64,000 bases of DNA from Chlamydiota bacterium (GTDB lineage Bacteria > Chlamydiota > Chlamydiia > Chlamydiales > RGXB01). Made by a program: the position numbers and the translations under genes. The number at the start of each line of letters is the position of its first letter. The stretch's first letter is position 1. The notes under the pieces are model-generated. The model saw only the letters and a program-made list of their open reading frames with translations, had not been told where the DNA came from and made no database searches. Of the stretch, positions 8,432 to 19,100 are shown piece by piece. The stretch lies in NCBI GenBank assembly GCA_016866495.1, contig VGMG01000002.1, forward strand, positions 62,001 to 126,000, written 5' to 3'.

Positions 8432-9405
8432 AATCTCAAAAGGGTTTTGATTTCATCTACAATACGCTCTGTCGATGGCAAACAGAGTGCTTCAAGATTG
8501 GCCGCATAGGGTAGCGGCGTCTCTCTTTGCGCAATTCGCCCCACTGGAGCATCTAACAAATGGATACCCATTCTCGCCACCTGGGCCGTAATTTCTGCCC
8601 CAACACCATTTGTTTTGTGCCCCTCTTCAACTATCAAAAGGCGATGAGTCTTTTTTAGAGATTGCAGAACTATCCCAATATCAAGAGGTCTAACAGTTCT
8701 TAAATCTACAATCTCAATGGAAATCCCTTTTTTTAAATAGTGCTCTGCCGCCTCTATACAAAATTTCAAAGGGCGACCAAAAGAAACGATCGTAAGGTCT
8801 TTTCCCTCTTTAAGAATTTGCCCTTTCCCTATGGGAACTAAAAAATCGTGGTCAGGGACTTCCCATTTTGTGTTATATTCCAATTCGTGCTCTAAAAAAA
8901 GAACAGGTGAATTACAGCGAATAGCCGATTTCAAAAGTCCTTTATGGTCCGCACCAGTGTAAGGAGCTACTACTTTCAATCCGGGGAAATGGGAGTACAG
9001 TGCTGCTACACAATGGGAATGCTGACAAGAGACTCTGGGACCTGCTCCATTCGGGCCTCTAAATACGATTGGGACATGGAATAATCCCCCTGTCATATAT
9101 TGAATTTTCGCAGCGTTAGAAACAATTTGGTCAAAAGCAACAAATGAAAAATTGAAACTCATGAATTCTACCACCGGCCGTAACCCCGCCATAGCAGCTC
9201 CGATCGCTAAACCAGAAAAACCGGCCTCACTTATGGGCGTATCAATCACACGCTTAGCACCAAATTCTTTCAAAAGACCTTTTGTAACCTTGTAGGCACC
9301 ATCGTATTCTGCAACCTCTTCACCTATGATAAAAACTGTAGGGTCTCTTAACATCTCCTCTTTCAAAGCCGAGCGGATCGCCTCACGCACATCGATAAAC
9401 CCCAT
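8428..9405 (-). CDS. pdhB: Pyruvate dehydrogenase E1 beta subunit
   Basis: The product is a transketolase-type E1 beta subunit, which forms the alpha2beta2 thiamine diphosphate enzyme that decarboxylates pyruvate. Diagnostic segments are REAIRSALKEEM near the N-terminus, FIIGEEVAEYDGAYKVTKGL, DTPISEAGFSGLAIGAAM and the C-terminal DAPVGRIAQRETPLPYA. I chose the ATG at 9405 (325 aa) rather than 9447, because it lies 1 bp after the pdhA stop and begins at the conserved GFIDVREAIR segment; the longer form would overlap pdhA by 41 bp. The end overlaps pdhC by 4 bp. Confidence 0.93.
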   Translation of the reverse strand: MGFIDVREAIRSALKEEMLRDPTVFIIGEEVAEYDGAYKVTKGLLKEFGAKRVIDTPISEAGFSGLAIGAAMAGLRPVVEFMSFNFSFVAFDQIVSNAAKIQYMTGGLFHVPIVFRGPNGAGPRVSCQHSHCVAALYSHFPGLKVVAPYTGADHKGLLKSAIRCNSPVLFLEHELEYNTKWEVPDHDFLVPIGKGQILKEGKDLTIVSFGRPLKFCIEAAEHYLKKGISIEIVDLRTVRPLDIGIVLQSLKKTHRLLIVEEGHKTNGVGAEITAQVARMGIHLLDAPVGRIAQRETPLPYAANLEALCLPSTERIVDEIKTLLRL

Positions 9406-9406
9406 A

Positions 9407-10426
9407 CTAATCGCTCTCCACTCCAGATTCGATATCCCCAATATCACAAAGAGCCCCTTTTTTAGCAGCCTCTAAAAACTGGAAAAGCTCCTCTTTTATC
9501 TGTTTTTCCCTCTCTTTGAGCTCATCGGATGTCGCCATATTTTCCTCTATGAGAACTTTTTTAAAGGCCTCAATCGGATCTAACGAGCGTATCTCTTCCA
9601 TATCCTGTTTAGTTCTATAGTGCTCTGTATCGGATCGTGAATGCCCTTTGAAGCGTTGCGTTTTAGCCTCTATAATTATCGGTCGCTTGGTTTTTAAAAC
9701 TTTTTCGTGCACCTCTTTAAAAAGTTGGTAAGAATCTAAAAGATTCATCCCGTCCAGAAGGTGACTTTCCAGTTCAAATGCTTTTGCCAAATGCGCTCCA
9801 ATAGGATCCATAGCTACAGCCCTATTATAGTGTGTACCCATACCCCAGACGTTGTTTTCAATAATAAAAACAACAGGCAAAGACCACAGAGAAGCAAGGT
9901 TGATTGACTCATAAAAGGCTCCTTGAGCTGACGCCCCATCCCCTAAAAAGCAATAAGTAACAAGATTATCCCCCATGTAAATGCTTTTAAAAGCAAATCC
10001 TGTGCTAAGAGCTGTATGCCCCCCGACTATTCCTTGCCCCAGCGGCATGTGTTTTGTAACAAAATGCATAGAGCCCCCGCGCCCTTTTGCACAGCCTAAT
10101 TGATTGCCTAACAACTCGGCAAAACCTTGTGTTATCGAGCATCCGGTTAAAAGTGCCAAGGCATGACAGCGATAGGTGGTAATCCAATGGGCGTTTTCCA
10201 TCCCAATAGCTCCAACCGCCCCCACCTGAATAGCCTCTTGGCCAATGTAGGAGTGGAAAAAACCGGCCACCAATCCCTCAAGATAGATACCCTCAGACAT
10301 CAATTCAAACTGACGAATTTTGAACATGTGACAAAAAAGCTCAGTAGCTTTTTGTTTACCTATTGATGAGAGGACCTTTTTTTTATCAAATGTGGTGTAA
10401 AAAAAACCACTTAAAGGTGCATGCAT
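9407..10426 (-). CDS. pdhA: Pyruvate dehydrogenase E1 alpha subunit
   Basis: This 339-aa subunit has the thiamine diphosphate motif beginning GDGASAQGAFYESINLA and the following IENNVWGMGT, plus the conserved GRGGSMH segment and the phospho-loop-like region KGHSRSDTEHYR near residue 270. It starts the pdhA-pdhB-pdhC operon. A 134-bp region separates it from the divergent exonuclease gene, and the promoter should lie there, but I see no convincing -35/-10 pair. No strong Shine-Dalgarno precedes the ATG at 10426. Confidence 0.93.
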   Translation of the reverse strand: MHAPLSGFFYTTFDKKKVLSSIGKQKATELFCHMFKIRQFELMSEGIYLEGLVAGFFHSYIGQEAIQVGAVGAIGMENAHWITTYRCHALALLTGCSITQGFAELLGNQLGCAKGRGGSMHFVTKHMPLGQGIVGGHTALSTGFAFKSIYMGDNLVTYCFLGDGASAQGAFYESINLASLWSLPVVFIIENNVWGMGTHYNRAVAMDPIGAHLAKAFELESHLLDGMNLLDSYQLFKEVHEKVLKTKRPIIIEAKTQRFKGHSRSDTEHYRTKQDMEEIRSLDPIEAFKKVLIEENMATSDELKEREKQIKEELFQFLEAAKKGALCDIGDIESGVESD

Positions 10427-10560
10427 GACACCAAACTCTAAGACCTGAACATTAATTAATCAACAGATCTTTCATCAAAAAACCAGGTTTTTAAAACAAA
10501 ACATGGCCGACCCCTTTCACTCTAGCTCAAAATCCCTTGACCTGGTTATACTTTATAGAT

Positions 10561-11262
10561 ATGACGAGATTGATCTTTTACGATACGGAGACTACCGGGG
10601 TAAGACCAGATAGGGATCGTATTATAGAAATTGCAGCCTATGACGCTACATTGAATAAAACCTTCTGCTCTTTTGTACAGCCCCAGGTACCAATTCCCCC
10701 TGAAGCAAGTGCGATTTGTAATATCACCGACGAAATGGTAAAAGATGCACCCCTTTTCAAATCCGTAGCGCTCGATTTCTTAGAATTTTGCCAAGGCGAT
10801 GTCCTTTTAGTGGCTCACAATAATGACGCGTTTGACAAGCTTTTTTTAGAGGAAGAATTTAAACGTGCAGGACTTGAAATCCCCCAATTTCGCTATATTG
10901 ACAGCCTCAAGTGGGCGAGAAAATATCGAAGGGACTTACCCCGACATGGACTACAATATTTGAGAGAAGCCTACGGTATAGAGGCAAACCAGGCTCATAG
11001 AGCCCTCGATGATGTGATGGTTTTAGCCCGAATATTTCTTTTGATGATTGATGATTTGACTATTTCGGATGTGATGGAGAGGCTTCAAGCACCCCAAGAC
11101 GTTTCTACTATGCCTTTTGGCAAACATAGAGGAACTCCTCTAGAACGGTTACCCAAAAATTATGTGGAGTGGCTGGCTTCAAGCGGTGCACTGGAGAAAC
11201 CGGATAACCAGACCCTGAAAAAAGCTTTATCGGTTTATTTTCAGGAACTTGTATCCATCTAG
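10561..11262 (+). CDS. DnaQ-type 3'-5' exonuclease with C-terminal DUF3820 domain
   Basis: The 233-aa protein has a DEDD exonuclease domain: FYDTETTG (Exo I) at the N-terminus, AHNNDAFDKLFLEEE (Exo II) and HRALDDVMVLARI (Exo III, DEDDh type). It is followed by a short C-terminal domain (MPFGKHRGTPLERLPKNYVEWL) typical of DUF3820. This pairing is known in one of the chlamydial DnaQ homologs; whether it proofreads for DNA polymerase III or acts in repair is open. I chose ATG 10561 rather than an upstream TTG at 10537, since the conserved fold begins immediately after this Met. It is divergent from pdhA. Confidence 0.88.
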   Translation: MTRLIFYDTETTGVRPDRDRIIEIAAYDATLNKTFCSFVQPQVPIPPEASAICNITDEMVKDAPLFKSVALDFLEFCQGDVLLVAHNNDAFDKLFLEEEFKRAGLEIPQFRYIDSLKWARKYRRDLPRHGLQYLREAYGIEANQAHRALDDVMVLARIFLLMIDDLTISDVMERLQAPQDVSTMPFGKHRGTPLERLPKNYVEWLASSGALEKPDNQTLKKALSVYFQELVSI

Positions 11263-11288
11263 TTTTCTTTTAAGGCAATTTTTTTCGA

Positions 11289-11317
11289 TTTAGAAAGACT
11301 GTAATTTTATTTATAAT
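11289..11317 (+). promoter_or_regulatory. Candidate sigma-66-type promoter for the 1072-aa gene
   Basis: A perfect TATAAT at 11312-11317 lies 17 bp after TTTAGA (11289-11294, 4/6 to TTGACA). Transcription would start near 11324, giving a leader of about 35 nt that includes AAGAGAT ahead of the ATG at 11359. It is a prediction from consensus only. Confidence 0.45.
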
Positions 11318-11358
11318 AAACTTGTGATACACTCTTAATATATTTAAGAGATCTTTTT

Positions 11359-14300
11359 ATGGTGCCACAAGGCATAAATCCCACCCAAATCGGCCCCTAT
11401 TGCCGTTTCACTCAAGGTGAAACCTGTTGCGACTGCTTGGAAAAAATGGAGCTCGTTCTCTCTAGATCACTTATCCAGTTGCAAGCCATAGAGTTAAGAT
11501 CCCAAACTTTTTTAGAGCCAACCTCTTTAGCCCAATCAAAAGAGCCCCTTCCCTCTCAAATCACCACAAACCATTTTTTGACAAACGCCCTAGGGGTGCG
11601 GTGCATGGCCCTCACCCCCTTTAGACAAGGGATGATCACTCTTTTGGATCAATTAAGAGAAATCGATAGGATTTTTGAAGACTTCGACCATCGCAATAAG
11701 GGGGCGATTCTTCCTAAGGGTAAACAAAAATATTATGAATTGTCCCATCACTTGAGGCAAACCCCTTTAAAGCTTTGGGGTTTAATCGAAGCAAAATTCC
11801 TGGGCTACAGCGACGATGAAGAACAAAAGTTGTTAGGCTGCCTGTTAGAAAAAATCGACTTAGACAAAGAAGCTATAAAAAAAAATAAAGATTTTTTTAC
11901 TCTTGTTGGGTCTTTTAGAGAAATTATTCAATATGCAAAAATGCTCCAAGCTCTACAAGGAGTTTTTAAAACCCAAGCAACAGCTGAAAAAATTCTCCCG
12001 TTTTTTGCTTTCCCTCTAGACGGCACTTTGGAAAGACAATTAGGCGCCCCTTTTCCCTTAGATCCCTGTCCCGGATTTCGCCTTAAAGAGCTAGGATGTA
12101 TGGAATCTAGTCTTGAGTATGTCGCCTCTTGTATCGATAGAAGTCAGAATGTCTTTACCCAAGTGGCTCAACATGTAAGAAAATTCATCAAAAAAGAGGC
12201 CGATCAAGAGAAAAAGCAACTTTTAGTAGAGGTGATTGAAAACCTAGAACTTTTACAATCGGCTTACAATGAAATAAGACCTAATATCGACCTTTTTATC
12301 TCTCAAAACAGGCTCAAAGAGCTGACCTCTAGATGCCCGCATTTTTTTGAGAATGGGGTTCAGGATTTGGAGTCTCTTCACAAAGTTGTCCAAGTTTTAG
12401 GGTCGTTAAATGAGGAGATACAAGGGCTCATTCTTGAACCTCAAATCTACGCAAAAGTTTATAATTCTGTGCAAAATTTAGTAAAAGTTTTCCCTGAGTT
12501 TCCCGATAGAATCTGTATTGAATTAATCACAGACGTAGAGTTTCCTTTTATTTATCTATCTAAACTCCATCAGCACCTTGTTTTCGATCATTTTCAATAT
12601 TTGAAACAAGCGCTTGAATCTACAGAAAAACTCTTACAATCGACAAATTCCAAAAGCTCTTATTTGCAATTAATCGATTTGTGGTGTGCAAATATCCTAC
12701 AAACATCCCTAAAAAACAAGGTCGAACATTTAAAAATTCTCTACAACTATCTATGCCAAGAGCTCAAGCCACTTTTTGGAACCCCTTTAGAAGAATCCCT
12801 ACAAAAGACTTTAGATAAACTGGACCCTAGAGTGTGTGATTTTGTCCATGTAACCCCCTACTCAAAGACTTTGGGGCTAAATCTTCACCACAAATTTTAC
12901 CGAACATCAGCAGGAAATTTTTTAGGTCTAGATATGGAGGCTGTCCAGTTCGTGCAAAAAAACTTGAATTCTCTCCTTAGTGACCAAACAATCACGGATA
13001 CAATATCTTTAAAAATTCTCTCAGAGCTGAAAAGATTGCACCAGAGTAAGTCTATTGAGGAGTTTCTCGATATTGGCAAGCAATTTCTTGAGCAAAATCC
13101 ACAAATCATGACCTCCACACAAAATATTGTCAGTATTGTTCTCCAACCTCTAATCCGCTACACAGAAATCGAAATTTTAAATGAAGCCTTTAGATTTACC
13201 CCCTCTCCCACACCCCATTTACCAAAAAAGAAATCTTTCTTTCCCCAAAGTGGTAGCCCTACACTTATGTTGCGTCGCTCTCCTTCTTTTATTTCGCATA
13301 GAGCTCTTGCGGTCGATTTCAGTGCAAAACAGGAGCCTATTGAGGAATTTAGATCTAGCCCAATCACACAAAGCCTCATACAAGCTTTTCATTCTCTACG
13401 CCTAGATCCAACCGTCGTTCATGCTTTAGAGGGTTTGAAGCAACAATCCAACCTTTTTAAAAGCCCCTTGCTTTTCTACGACGAGACTTTGAATCTCTTT
13501 CATAATCTTTTAGAGTTATTACTGGATCCCAAAGGTTTAAAAAACCACGAACTACTTAAAATGGTGCCCCCTTCAATAGATCTTGTTCAAGAAGAAACGG
13601 AACTTTTGACCCTTCTAGAAAAGGATAGACAACACCGTCTTAGTGGCAAAAATATTCCTGAATCGATATACCCCCATCACAATAACTACTCAATCTCCCC
13701 TCATCTAGAAGAAGAATTTCACAAACACCAGGAAATCTTTTTTTCGTTAGTTTTAAAGTGTTTAAAAAGTGTCCACAAAAAAGAACTAGACCAAACCGGA
13801 TTGACCCTTTTAGAGCCCTGTAGCGCAAAAAAATTTGTGGAAAAAACGCTAGATCCCAAAATCTCACATCTAAGCGAAATTCTAGAAAGATTACGTCTTA
13901 GAAGAATGGGTGATATCCCTTGTGAATCGCCCCAAGATTGTTGTTTACGAACCGAAAGGTTTGATCAACAAACTCGAAAAATTGAAAAATCCTTAAGAGC
14001 TTTAAGGGATATAGACCAGATCCTTCATCCAGATAGTACCGAAATGTGCGATTTTTCCATGGCTCACCAAACCCTATATCACTTATCGCTCCTTACCGAG
14101 TCGGTCCTGATACAGCTGCTTTTAACAAAACCTCAGATGAGTCGTACAGAAAAAAACCGCCACATTGTTTTTGAAACCGTAGACGGAAATCGCCCCCTTT
14201 ATAATGACCACAACACAGCCCGTATCCTACAGCTAGTTCTATCAGACACCGCCCTTTCACCTGAAGCAAAAGCGCAAATAGAAACGTTTAGGAATTTCTC

Positions 14301-14577
14301 AAATATTGTCTTTCGCTATCTAACCCATGCCCAAGGCCACTGTCATGAGGACTACCTTTTTCTTTTAAAAAACCTCAATCTCATCGCAAAAGATTGTGAA
14401 ACACTCTATAGCGGTTTTACAACATCTGAGATGAAAGATCTTTTAAAAACAGACAATATTGAAGAGTCGGTAGAAAAAATTCATGCTATCCAAAAAGAGG
14501 CCTACCAACAAATTGTCTCCATCATGAAAAAAACTTTCGACGCTATTATTGAATTAATGGATCAACACGGCATCTAA
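11359..14577 (+). CDS. Giant chlamydia-type protein of unknown function, paralog of the 1181-aa protein
   Basis: I do not recognise a known family in this 1072-aa protein. It has no signal peptide or membrane segment and is largely helical. The N-terminus has a Cys cluster (GETCCDCLEKME, about residues 25-36). A Ser/Pro/Lys-rich linker with SP motifs (about 612-645) divides two helical halves. The C-terminal region (about 895-1000) contains HQTLYHLSLLTES, then HIVFETVDGNRPLYNDHNTA, then FRNFSNIVFRYL. The same block recurs in the protein at 16158-19703 (HHILYRLSMLLES, HVIFETVNGRPLGFSHDTN, FREFANFSNSV), so the two are paralogs. A candidate promoter precedes it. It could be a host-interaction protein, but nothing in the sequence proves secretion. 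Confidence 0.85.
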   Translation: MVPQGINPTQIGPYCRFTQGETCCDCLEKMELVLSRSLIQLQAIELRSQTFLEPTSLAQSKEPLPSQITTNHFLTNALGVRCMALTPFRQGMITLLDQLREIDRIFEDFDHRNKGAILPKGKQKYYELSHHLRQTPLKLWGLIEAKFLGYSDDEEQKLLGCLLEKIDLDKEAIKKNKDFFTLVGSFREIIQYAKMLQALQGVFKTQATAEKILPFFAFPLDGTLERQLGAPFPLDPCPGFRLKELGCMESSLEYVASCIDRSQNVFTQVAQHVRKFIKKEADQEKKQLLVEVIENLELLQSAYNEIRPNIDLFISQNRLKELTSRCPHFFENGVQDLESLHKVVQVLGSLNEEIQGLILEPQIYAKVYNSVQNLVKVFPEFPDRICIELITDVEFPFIYLSKLHQHLVFDHFQYLKQALESTEKLLQSTNSKSSYLQLIDLWCANILQTSLKNKVEHLKILYNYLCQELKPLFGTPLEESLQKTLDKLDPRVCDFVHVTPYSKTLGLNLHHKFYRTSAGNFLGLDMEAVQFVQKNLNSLLSDQTITDTISLKILSELKRLHQSKSIEEFLDIGKQFLEQNPQIMTSTQNIVSIVLQPLIRYTEIEILNEAFRFTPSPTPHLPKKKSFFPQSGSPTLMLRRSPSFISHRALAVDFSAKQEPIEEFRSSPITQSLIQAFHSLRLDPTVVHALEGLKQQSNLFKSPLLFYDETLNLFHNLLELLLDPKGLKNHELLKMVPPSIDLVQEETELLTLLEKDRQHRLSGKNIPESIYPHHNNYSISPHLEEEFHKHQEIFFSLVLKCLKSVHKKELDQTGLTLLEPCSAKKFVEKTLDPKISHLSEILERLRLRRMGDIPCESPQDCCLRTERFDQQTRKIEKSLRALRDIDQILHPDSTEMCDFSMAHQTLYHLSLLTESVLIQLLLTKPQMSRTEKNRHIVFETVDGNRPLYNDHNTARILQLVLSDTALSPEAKAQIETFRNFSNIVFRYLTHAQGHCHEDYLFLLKNLNLIAKDCETLYSGFTTSEMKDLLKTDNIEESVEKIHAIQKEAYQQIVSIMKKTFDAIIELMDQHGI

Positions 14578-14642
14578 ATATTTCTCATAAAACAAGATTG
14601 GTTTTTATCCCCTATTTTTGTAAACTTAAAATCCAATCTACC

Positions 14643-15173
14643 ATGCAAAACCCCCATACTTTAGAAAAAGCTGTACTCGTCATTGTATTCTCACAAGATC
14701 GTAAAAGCATACTTTTGATCAAGCGTGACGACGTGCGTTTGTATGCCTTCGCTGGCGGAGCAATTGATCCGCAGGATAGTTCTGCCGAAGAGGCTGCACA
14801 AAGGGAATTTGAAGAAGAGACAGGGTATAAAATCAGCATAGAAAGACAAGTCGCCCTCTACTCTCCCTTTGGCCCCTTTAGCCGTACCACATACCTGTTT
14901 GAAGGAAAAATTCTCTCCGGAAGCCCAAAAACATCTTTAGAAACTCGTGAGGTGAAATTTTTTGCTCTGGACAACCTTCCAAAAAACCTTGTACCCTTAT
15001 ACCACGACCTGATTCAGGATGCTCTTGACCCTAACTGTCCCAAAGAAAAGCCGATGCCAAGAATGTACTGGATTCGCGACTGGCGCTTTGTCTACAACCC
15101 CTTCATATTTGTCCCTTTTTTATGGGGAAGATTTCGATGGTGGTCTAAAACACGATTTACACTTTCTAAATAA
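14643..15173 (+). CDS. Nudix hydrolase
   Basis: This 176-aa protein has a Nudix fold: VLVIVFSQDRKSILLIKRDD, then GGAIDPQDSSAEEAA, then REFEEETGY, the catalytic half of the Nudix box (REUXEEXGU). The first half of the box is degenerate: the spacing between the Gly and the REF block is one residue off and the first Glu is missing. Nudix enzymes hydrolyse nucleoside diphosphates linked to another group; the substrate is not predictable here. I chose ATG 14643; a TTG at 14598 is possible. It sits between two unknown genes on the same strand, ending 16 bp before the next start. Confidence 0.8.
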   Translation: MQNPHTLEKAVLVIVFSQDRKSILLIKRDDVRLYAFAGGAIDPQDSSAEEAAQREFEEETGYKISIERQVALYSPFGPFSRTTYLFEGKILSGSPKTSLETREVKFFALDNLPKNLVPLYHDLIQDALDPNCPKEKPMPRMYWIRDWRFVYNPFIFVPFLWGRFRWWSKTRFTLSK

Positions 15174-15189
15174 CCCCCCCTTTTTAACT

Positions 15190-16038
15190 ATGAATACTCT
15201 GTCATCTGTTATTCCTCACGTTGAAGATTATCGAGCGAATATTTTCGAATTGTACACACCCCAAGAACGGATCCAGTTTAATTCCGTTCAGCTCTTATCC
15301 CAGAATTTTCTTTTGCGCAAACCCTATCCTCTTTTTTTTCGTGAGCTAGAGGATTTCAGCTTATCTTTGAAAAAGATTTCCAAAGAGCCCTCACTGAATG
15401 AAGAGGACAAAAAGCTTTTTCGTTTTGCAGCAAATTTTTTTCAATTTTTTTCTTCGGACTATAACCCTTCTCTCCCCTCTCCACTAGAGTCAAGTCACTC
15501 TGAAAAATTCGTAGAACTAGTCAATCATATGGTTCTTTTTGACGAGGAAAAAGGGTTATTTATCCCTTTAGACCTTGCAAGATATATAGCGTTGGGAAGA
15601 TTGGACTTTACCGAATTAAAGGTGACTGACTGTATCCAAAACATTTTATACGCAGACGACAGAAATCTAGTACCCTATATTCTCGAAAAAAAAGAGGAGT
15701 TTTTTACTAATAATCTTGGAATTGATACCACCTTTATCAAGGAATACCTTGCCTTTTCAAATCGACTAGATGACTCTTTAGCCCTAAGGGAATTCATATT
15801 GGGTTCAAGCTATAACGATGAGTCAGCTTTAGGAAAAATCCTGGTCTATTCTCCCCTTTTAGGCCCCACTTTTTTTACCTCTTTTTTTGACGCTTTTTAC
15901 CCTGAGATCCGCGGTATTTTAGAAAGTCTTGAGGAGGAGGAACGGCAAAAACTTTACGACAACATGAGCATTTTAGAAGAAATAGATCCCTTACAAAAAT
16001 CGGCTCCCTATCAGCGCCTAAGGGTTATGCTTGAATAA
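15190..16038 (+). CDS. Unknown protein, 282 aa
   Basis: No family is recognised. I place the start at the ATG 15190 (MNTLSSVIPHVEDYRANIFE), which follows the Nudix stop by 16 bp; the frame is open further upstream but there it overlaps the Nudix gene. The protein is acidic, rich in Phe and Leu, probably all-helical, and has no signal peptide or clear membrane segment. It sits in a same-strand cluster with the two giant paralogs and may be functionally linked to them. Its helical, Phe-rich texture is like theirs, but I see no shared motif. Confidence 0.75.
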   Translation: MNTLSSVIPHVEDYRANIFELYTPQERIQFNSVQLLSQNFLLRKPYPLFFRELEDFSLSLKKISKEPSLNEEDKKLFRFAANFFQFFSSDYNPSLPSPLESSHSEKFVELVNHMVLFDEEKGLFIPLDLARYIALGRLDFTELKVTDCIQNILYADDRNLVPYILEKKEEFFTNNLGIDTTFIKEYLAFSNRLDDSLALREFILGSSYNDESALGKILVYSPLLGPTFFTSFFDAFYPEIRGILESLEEEERQKLYDNMSILEEIDPLQKSAPYQRLRVMLE

Positions 16039-16157
16039 AATGTGTTAAGTTTTTTTTAAGATTTATTCATTGAGAAATATTTCATGACGAATTAAGATTT
16101 TTTCGGTCCTCATCTCATTTGAGGATCGATTAAACTGTTTTTCTAAAAAAAAATCTT

Positions 16158-19100
16158 ATGAGCACTCTTGCACTCACTTCCTACCAAAAACAAATTTTTT
16201 CCTTGTTGGATTTACGCGTTAATGAGGGTGAAGAAAAAAAAAGTACCAAAAAAAGCGAAAAGCTCTCGCAGCTTATGCGTGTACGCATCTGGGGCTATTT
16301 ATGGAAACAAGAGCCTTTAAAACTTTCTGAAAGACAGATCCAATTTTTGCAAAAAGCTCAAGGATTTATTGAATGGGGAAACACCCCCTACCTCTCATTA
16401 TTTAGTGTGATCCATATCTCTATGGGTTGTTTATTAGGTTCAGATTTTCAATTTCGACCAAAAATACACCTGTCGAGATCTGCAAGTAATCAAATGGGCC
16501 CATTTCAAAAAAATTTAGAAACCATACGTTATAAGCTCTACGATGCCATCTGTGAGCTCTCCATGTTAGCTGAGGGCTACCAGTTCATCACTCAGGATCC
16601 GTTGCCCGAAGAAAGAATTTTTCCCAAATGCCTGGAAGTTGTAAATCATCTTGAAACCACCCTCTCCTCATTTAGACATGGTTTAGAATTTTTTAGTATT
16701 GATAGTGCATTTTCACATATACTTGAACACATCTCACTTCTAAAAATGGCCTTTTCTGCCAATCCAAAAGAGGATAAATTAGATTTCGACCTCGCCCCCA
16801 TTCTTTTTAGCCCAGCAGACAATTTTATCCTTTTAAAAAAAACTAAACCTCAGATTTTCCCTGTACTCTATTTGAATAAAAAAGCGGTAATTTTTTTTAA
16901 TCAACTTTGGGAGTTTTTTTCTTATAGTGTCAAAAATGCTGAGAAGGAACTAGCTTCCCTCGCCGAAGGCATAAAAAATCCCGAATTACAAAAGGACTTT
17001 TGCTCTTATTTAAAAGAACTGGATCAGTTTTTAACCTGCCTTTTGAAAGCCCGCATTTTCAAAAGCTCCCAGCAAAGACCGCCCCAAAATACCAAAAACG
17101 ATTCTTTCACGGATCAGCAATTTTTAGACTTTTTGGATCTACATAATAAAAAATTTTTAGAAGAATATAAAGAATTCAATGAGTTAGGCAAAGTATTTGG
17201 CGAACTAAACTCTAAAGCCTTAGATCTTCACAAAAAACTTTGTAAGGACCATGAGGCTCGATTTCTTGAGGCAAAAAAAGCACAATCTCAACCTTCTTCA
17301 AGGGTAGAAAGCCCCTCTCTAGATTTTGTAGCTAAGGATAGTCCTATTTTACGGCAAAGTCCTACAATAAAATTAACCAAGCATGAGGACCACATCATTA
17401 TAGAAATGGATAACCAGGATACGAAAAGACCATTTTCAGATCTCATTAATGTTTTGCAAGATCCCTCTTCAGAACCGACCAATGAGGCTAAAACTAGACA
17501 GTTCGATCCCCTTCTTCGACTTATCATGTATTTGGATTATTCTTTTCTACACGCGAATAGATTTACAAATCTGAGTATTTTAGCTTGCTCTCTAAAATTA
17601 GATCGAGTTCTCACCTTTTATAAAAATTTATTAAAAAAAAATGCATTCCATTCTTACTACCTCCATTTTTTTGACACCATCCTTCCTTTTGAAAAGGGGA
17701 TTTATTTCAAAACAGAAAATGAGATGGAGATTTTTTCTCTATCGGTGGCCTATTACTATCGGTTAGAGGCAAACGCCCTTGATTTTAAGTTTCAAGAGCT
17801 CGTGTGCGCTCAACCTAAGGTGACAAATCCTGAGCTAGATCCTTTATACGCTCTTAAAGACCCCATCTCTTTAGAGCATTCTCCCCAATATTTTGACCCC
17901 ATTTTAGTCGGTCAACTAAAAAGTTTTACCGGATCTGATTCACATATCACGACTGAAGTGTCGAGCTATTTTCAAAACCGAGCAAAAACTTTTTTAGATG
18001 TTGTCGAGCTTTCTATCCTTTCAAAAGAGGAGAAAAAAACACTATTTAAACTCTTCAATCTACCCATCTCTGAACCTGATTGGACAATTGAAGATCTGAT
18101 AGTTTATGCAAAAAAAATTAGCAAGAGAATAGATGAAGCTCAAGAATTTGTTATTAAAGAATACAGTACTTCAAGTACCGAATTTTTTATTCATTCGCTC
18201 ATTCTTTATTTTTTTGCCCCTTTTAAGCGTATGCAGATTGAGCATGATCTTACACAAGAACCAATAGAGAAAAAACGGAGTCCAAAGAAAAAAAATTCTC
18301 CTAAAATTCCACCAAAGGAGGACTTTAATCCGTTCAAAGGACAAGTAGAGGCGGTTGGTGTTTTAGAGCCCTTAGTGCTCGACCCAGTAGTTGAAGTTTC
18401 ACCTACCCTTGCTATTCAGGTTCCTATTAAAGAATCCAATCGTCTTCAAGATTTAAAAATGCTCATGAAAAAAATCTCTCTCGATTCTGAGCCCAATTTT
18501 TATCTGATTTGTCAAATGCTAGAACAGCAAGAACTGAACTCTTTAGGACGCTCGTTCTATAGAGAATTTTTCTCCTCGGTCAGGGGTTGGATAGAACGGA
18601 TGCTTAAAGTTTATGATCCTGAAAACAAAGGTCACCAGCTTTATGACCTCTATGTAAGTCTACCCTCAAAGCTTTTTATTGAGCATGACAATCTGATCTT
18701 GGATAAAAAAGAGCGTCAGCTTCTCACGGCTTTATCCAGGCTCTATGTATTTAACTGGGATCTTGATGAGGCTCTTGTAGAGACTATTTTTTGTCCTTTA
18801 TTTAGGGGACTTCTTGATCAAAATGAGGAAAAACAGGTTTTTGAACAGCTATTTTTTGATTCGATGCACCTTGCCACAAAGATCTTGATGTTTGTATCCA
18901 ATCAAAACTCACAGCCATCAGTCCATTTTGTATTACCCTCCATCTTTAAAGAAGTATCTGTACCCTCTTCATATCTTTTGGGGACTATTGAGCAACTCAA
19001 TAAAATGATCAAAGAGCGCCCTTTAGAGGATCAGGATTTAAAAGAGGTCTGTCCCAAAGAATCCTTTTCACATAAATACATCCGCCTCTCAAAAATTCAT

